A stretch of 64,000 bases of DNA from Cellulomonas palmilytica (GTDB lineage Bacteria; Actinomycetota; Actinomycetes; Actinomycetales; Cellulomonadaceae): assembly GCF_021590045.1 (NCBI RefSeq), contig NZ_CP062221.1, forward strand, positions 2,852,001-2,916,000, written 5' to 3'. The notes under the pieces are model-generated. The model saw nothing but the letters and a program-made list of their open reading frames with translations, was not told where the DNA came from and did not search any database. Shown here piece by piece: positions 60,897 to 64,000 of this stretch; the stretch's first letter is position 1, and the number at the start of each line of letters is the position of its first letter. The translations under genes were made by a program, and so were the position numbers.

Positions 60897-62167
60897 TGCG
60901 GACCGACGCCGTGCTGTCCCACCTGCCCACGCTGTACCGCGAGGGCGAGCTGCTGGGCGCGTTCGCCGGCACGTGGGGCGTGCAGCTCGACGGTCTCGAC
61001 GAGGCCGGCGTGAGCGTGCAGCGCGCGCACTGGTTCGACGCGACCCCGGACCTCGACGAGGCCGCGGCGCTCGCCGCGCTGCTCGACATCCCGCCCGAGC
61101 CGTTCCACGCGGGCCTCGGCGAGTACCGCGCGTGGGTGCACGCGATGGTGCGCTCCCGCCTGCAGCTCGGCGCGGTCACGCGCGAGGCACTACGCGTGCT
61201 CGTGAGCGACTACGCCGAGGGCTTCCAGCGGGCCGCGGGCATCCGCACGGTGGAGCGCGTCGACGCGTGGTCGGCCACGTCCGACGGCCCGCAGCTCGTC
61301 GACAACCCGACGCTCGTGCGCGAGACCCGGCTGCCGGACGCGGGCGGGTGGGAGCCGCTCGCGCACCTCGAGCTCGAGAACCGGGGCATGGACCCGGCGC
61401 CGTGGGCGGTCGTGCTGCGCGGCACGGGCGAGACGCCCGAGCACTCCCCCGTCGTCGTGAACCGCACGACGGGCCACGCGGTGCTGTTCCGCGGCTCGCT
61501 CGCGCTCGGCCAGCGTCTGACGATCGCACCGTCGGCCGACGACCGGTCGCTGCTGCGCGCCGACCTCGACGGGCACGACGTGACCTCCCGCCTCACGGTC
61601 TGGACGGACCTGCGCGCGAGCGCCGACGGGCCCGGCGACCCGGCGGGCACGCTCGTCGCGGGGACGCTCGCGCGCGGCACCAACGTGCTGTGGTTCCTGC
61701 CCCTGGCCACGTACGACGCGCCGGGCCTGGGCCGCTACCTGCTCGCGATGGCGGACGACTCGCTCACGCAGGCCCGCTTCGACTCGACCGCCTTCGACCG
61801 CTCGCTGTTCGCGCAGCCCGCGCTCGTCGCGGCGCGCGTCGCGTGGGTCGAGGCGCAGCCCGCGACGCTCGAGGTCCGGCTGCCCGCGAGCACCCTGACG
61901 AGCGACGCGGACGGCGCCGAGGAGGCCGTGCTCGCCCGCGACCGCCTCGAGGCCGGCCTGGACGCCGCGGTCGAGCGGACCGCGGGCGCGGGCATCGCGG
62001 CGGACGTGGTGCTGCGCGCGTTCACCGAGCGGCAGCCCGGCGAGGCGCACCTCGTCGGCGTCTGGCCGCGCACGTTCCGTGAGGCCGGACCCACCGGCGC
62101 GGACGCGCTGCCCGACGCGGGCGGAGCGTTCGACGTCACCGACTTCGACGACTCGGTCCTTGCCTGA
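60896..62167 (+). CDS. Tail protein I-like baseplate protein with extra middle domain
   Basis: 423 residues. The N-terminal 130 match gpI/TssG-like wedge proteins: LSHLPTLYREGELLGAFAG, then a block of short helices and YRAWVHAMVRSRLQLGAVTREALRVLV. The middle (about 165-260) has a beta-sandwich look, with VVVNRTTGHAVLFRGSLALGQRLTIAP, recalling distal-tail (Dit) carbohydrate-binding-like folds. The C-terminal quarter is beta/alpha with two short Asp/Glu-rich helices. Start ATG 60896 shares one base with the J stop; GTG 60893 is possible. Confidence 0.75.
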   Translation: MRTDAVLSHLPTLYREGELLGAFAGTWGVQLDGLDEAGVSVQRAHWFDATPDLDEAAALAALLDIPPEPFHAGLGEYRAWVHAMVRSRLQLGAVTREALRVLVSDYAEGFQRAAGIRTVERVDAWSATSDGPQLVDNPTLVRETRLPDAGGWEPLAHLELENRGMDPAPWAVVLRGTGETPEHSPVVVNRTTGHAVLFRGSLALGQRLTIAPSADDRSLLRADLDGHDVTSRLTVWTDLRASADGPGDPAGTLVAGTLARGTNVLWFLPLATYDAPGLGRYLLAMADDSLTQARFDSTAFDRSLFAQPALVAARVAWVEAQPATLEVRLPASTLTSDADGAEEAVLARDRLEAGLDAAVERTAGAGIAADVVLRAFTERQPGEAHLVGVWPRTFREAGPTGADALPDAGGAFDVTDFDDSVLA

Positions 62168-62176
62168 GGAGGCGTC

Positions 62177-62674
62177 ATGAAGGCGAAGCTGCACCTGGTC
62201 CTGACCGACCACGACGGGTCGGTCGTCGACGAGCGCCGCGCGCACAACACCGTCATGGCGAGCGGCGCGCGGATCATCGCCGACCTGTTCGCCGGGGTCG
62301 GCAGCCCCATCACGCACATGGGCGTGGGGACCAACGACGACTCGCCCGAGGACGTGTCGGTGACCGCGCTGACCAACGGCAGCGGCGACGACACGGCGCT
62401 GCAGGGGGCGACGACCACGCCGATCGCGGCGACGGCGTTCACCTCGACGCTCGTCCCGGAGCGGCGCGTCGTGCGGGTCCGGGTGCGCGCGACGCTCCCG
62501 AACGACGCGGCCGTGGGGCGCATCCGCGAGGCCGGCCTGGTCTCGCAGGGCGACGACGAGTCCGTCCTCTACAACCGCGTGGTCTTCGCACCCGTCGACA
62601 AGGGCGACGACCACGAGCTGACGCTGTTCTGGGAAGTCGAGTTCCCGTACGGCGACCTCCAGTGGCTCACGTGA
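62177..62674 (+). CDS. Small beta-rich tail protein, possible distal or fibre component
   Basis: 165 residues, with a mainly beta pattern: KLHLVLTDHDGSVVDERRAHNTV, ARIIADLFAGVGSPITHMGVGTND, VRVRVRATLPNDAAVGRIREAGLV and VLYNRVVFAPV, then LTLFWEVEFPYG. The THMGVGT and SVLYNRVVF motifs occur in phage tail-fibre-like proteins of several lineages, supporting a distal component. There are no collagen or trimerisation repeats. GAGGAGG lies before the ATG. The gap to the preceding gene is 9 bp. Confidence 0.6.
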   Translation: MKAKLHLVLTDHDGSVVDERRAHNTVMASGARIIADLFAGVGSPITHMGVGTNDDSPEDVSVTALTNGSGDDTALQGATTTPIAATAFTSTLVPERRVVRVRVRATLPNDAAVGRIREAGLVSQGDDESVLYNRVVFAPVDKGDDHELTLFWEVEFPYGDLQWLT

Positions 62675-62692
62675 GTCGAAGGGAACCCGACC

Positions 62693-63640
62693 ATGGCCAA
62701 GGCAGCGTTCGACATCCGCCTCGAGGGCTACGTGCCCGCGAACCGCGACGCGGTCGTCAAGCTCGTGAACCAGTCCACCGGGCAGCAGGTGGAACGCAAG
62801 CCGTTCCTCGACGGCTCGCTGCTGGTGCGCGACCTCGACCCCGGCAACTGGGAGCTGACGGTCACCCACCCGAACCTGGTCAGCGCGATCGACCGGCGCG
62901 TGGTGCGGCTGTTCCCGCAGGACATCCCGACGCGCGTGCCCGTCGTCGTGCCGCCGGACCTGTTCCGGGACACGCCGATCCGCGACATCCAGGACGCGGA
63001 CCTCGCCCCCGTGCAGCAGCAGGCGGGCGCGATCACGACGAACGTGGGGCGGCTCGCGAACAAGGCGCCGGGCGAGGTCATCCGCGCCGAGGACTGGAAC
63101 GTGCTCGCGGCGGCGGTCGCCGACCTCGCGCGCGCGGTCGGCGAGCTCACGCGGCTCGTGTCCCCCGTGGGCCACGACCACCCGGAGATCGCCGAGAAGT
63201 TCGCCGAGGTGCAGGGCAACATCCTGCGGTTCAGCGAGTCGTTCGGGCGCAGCCTGCTGGAGCTGCGGCGCGAGGTCGAGAGCCAGAACCTGCGCGGCCG
63301 CCTGACCGCCGTGCTCGACAAGGGCGCGGCGACCACCGCGGTGCGCGACCGCGTGCTGAGCCGGGTCACCGAGCTGCAGCAGTCGACGCTCGTGACGACC
63401 GCGCAGTGGACGCCGCTCATCGCCAACCACTCCAACGCGGCGATCCGCGAGGTCCTGGAGCTCGCGAACGAGCAGGGCACGGGCGCCGACGACTTCCTCG
63501 CGTCGCCGGAGGTCAGCGGCGCACTGACGCTGCTGCAGACGTTCTCCGCCGTGGGCGGCGTGAGCCGGCCCGAGGAGGAGCTCGAGACGTACCGACGCGG
63601 CGTCGCGGCCACGGGGCCGTCCCTGTTCCGGACCCTGTGA
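62693..63640 (+). CDS. Structural tail-locus protein with an Ig-like N-terminus and a repeated A/E-DWN domain
   Basis: 315 residues. An N-terminal beta domain (about 1-90, FDIRLEGYVPANRDAVVKLVN, QDIPTRVPVVVPPDLF) is followed by a helical region. GEVIRAEDWNVLAAAVADLARAV and VGHDHPEIAEKF, about 120-168, recur in the next gene. A long helical C-terminus (LLELRREVESQNLRGRLTAVL, SRVTELQQSTLVTTAQ) ends it. It is probably a tail-associated structural protein, perhaps a fibre connector. GAAGGGA precedes the ATG. Confidence 0.65.
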   Translation: MAKAAFDIRLEGYVPANRDAVVKLVNQSTGQQVERKPFLDGSLLVRDLDPGNWELTVTHPNLVSAIDRRVVRLFPQDIPTRVPVVVPPDLFRDTPIRDIQDADLAPVQQQAGAITTNVGRLANKAPGEVIRAEDWNVLAAAVADLARAVGELTRLVSPVGHDHPEIAEKFAEVQGNILRFSESFGRSLLELRREVESQNLRGRLTAVLDKGAATTAVRDRVLSRVTELQQSTLVTTAQWTPLIANHSNAAIREVLELANEQGTGADDFLASPEVSGALTLLQTFSAVGGVSRPEEELETYRRGVAATGPSLFRTL

Positions 63641-63667
63641 CGGCTCGACCACCGAAGGAGGACGACC

Positions 63668-64000
63668 ATGGCCACCGCCGTCGAGATCGAGCGGCTGCAG
63701 GCGCTCGTCGAACGCCTCGGCCCGCTCGCGGGCAAGACGCGCGGCGAGCTCATCGCGGCCGACGACTGGAACACGCTCGTGTCCGCGATCGTCGAGATCG
63801 GCCGCGCGACGGTCGCGACCGGGCAGGCGGGCGTGCCGCAGCACGAGCACCCGGACCAGGTCGGGATCGGCTGGCTCGACCCGCAGCTGCGGCAGATCGT
63901 CACGGGCGGCGGCCTCAAGGACCCGGCGCTGGACTCGGCGCTCATCAAGCTGCGCCGCGACGTGAGCCTGCTCGACACGCGCCTCGGGCGCGTGGGCGAC
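63668..64000 (+). CDS. Tail-locus protein, partial, cut by the window end
   Basis: 111 codons are visible. The N-terminal coiled start IERLQALVERLGPLAG leads into GELIAADDWNTLVSAIVEI, and QHEHPDQVG shortly after matches GHDHPEI of the upstream gene, so both proteins share a domain. Then LIKLRRDVSLLDTRLGR, again helical. GGAGGACGACC lies before the ATG at 63668. A paralogue of the 315-residue protein is likely; its full length and function are outside the window. Confidence 0.65.
   Translation, partial: MATAVEIERLQALVERLGPLAGKTRGELIAADDWNTLVSAIVEIGRATVATGQAGVPQHEHPDQVGIGWLDPQLRQIVTGGGLKDPALDSALIKLRRDVSLLDTRLGRVGD

Noticed and set aside
1..64000. tRNA, rRNA, riboswitch or CRISPR elements
   Set aside because: No cloverleaf-like or repeat-spacer pattern was recognised by reading both strands. 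This is by eye and not a covariance search.
52234..64000. Ordinary complete prophage
   Set aside because: No integrase, attachment-site repeat, terminase, portal, capsid or lysis gene is visible in the window. It stays possible because the right side is cut.

Overview
The window is high-GC DNA with dense gene packing, frequent GTG starts and many leaderless-type promoters. It carries bcc-aa3 respiratory genes and the conserved block pepA, lpdA, sucB, lipB, lipA, DUF4191, glnA. This points to an actinobacterium of the Micrococcales. A secreted esterase with a CBM2-type cellulose-binding domain suggests Cellulomonas or a close relative. The genus call is inference from gene content and style.

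Layout. 1-9.0 kb: ROK glucokinase, acyl-CoA synthetase, NYN-domain protein, exonuclease-UvrC fusion, stand-alone Lrp-type domain, and trpD coupled to a receiver-like protein. 9.3-17.8 kb: respiratory block, with ctaE-qcrC-qcrA-qcrB on the plus strand facing ctaC-ctaD-ctaF on the minus strand, and sodA plus a 72-bp repeat array between them. 18-23.7 kb: Fe-S and NAD genes (a lysine-free cysteine desulfurase relative, an A-type Fe-S carrier, nadA), glycerate kinase, a DJ-1-like protein and a thioesterase. 23.7-31.4 kb: peptidase, DUF3043, aldo/keto reductase, a MocR/yczE pair with a visible operator, and a minus-strand pyrD operon. 31.4-45.7 kb: pepA, lpdA, sucB, lipoate genes and glnA, interspersed with a predicted pseudokinase, an oxidoreductase and a flavodoxin. 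The 2-oxoacid dehydrogenase E3 and E2, and the LipB and LipA that make their lipoyl cofactor, lie within about 9 kb of each other.

45.7-52.2 kb is accessory: a broken TetR gene, a secreted CBM2 esterase, two other hydrolases and two membrane proteins.

52.4-64.0 kb, running off the right edge, is a one-strand operon for a contractile phage-tail-like particle. In order it encodes sheath, tube candidate, two unrecognised proteins, gp27-like hub, gp5-like spike, PAAR-like tip, gp25-like wedge, baseplate J, tail protein I and three probable distal or fibre proteins. No capsid, terminase, portal, integrase, lysis, tape-measure or AAA+ ATPase gene is visible in the window. The locus could be a domesticated contractile injection system, a tailocin, or part of a prophage. 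The missing downstream sequence decides which.
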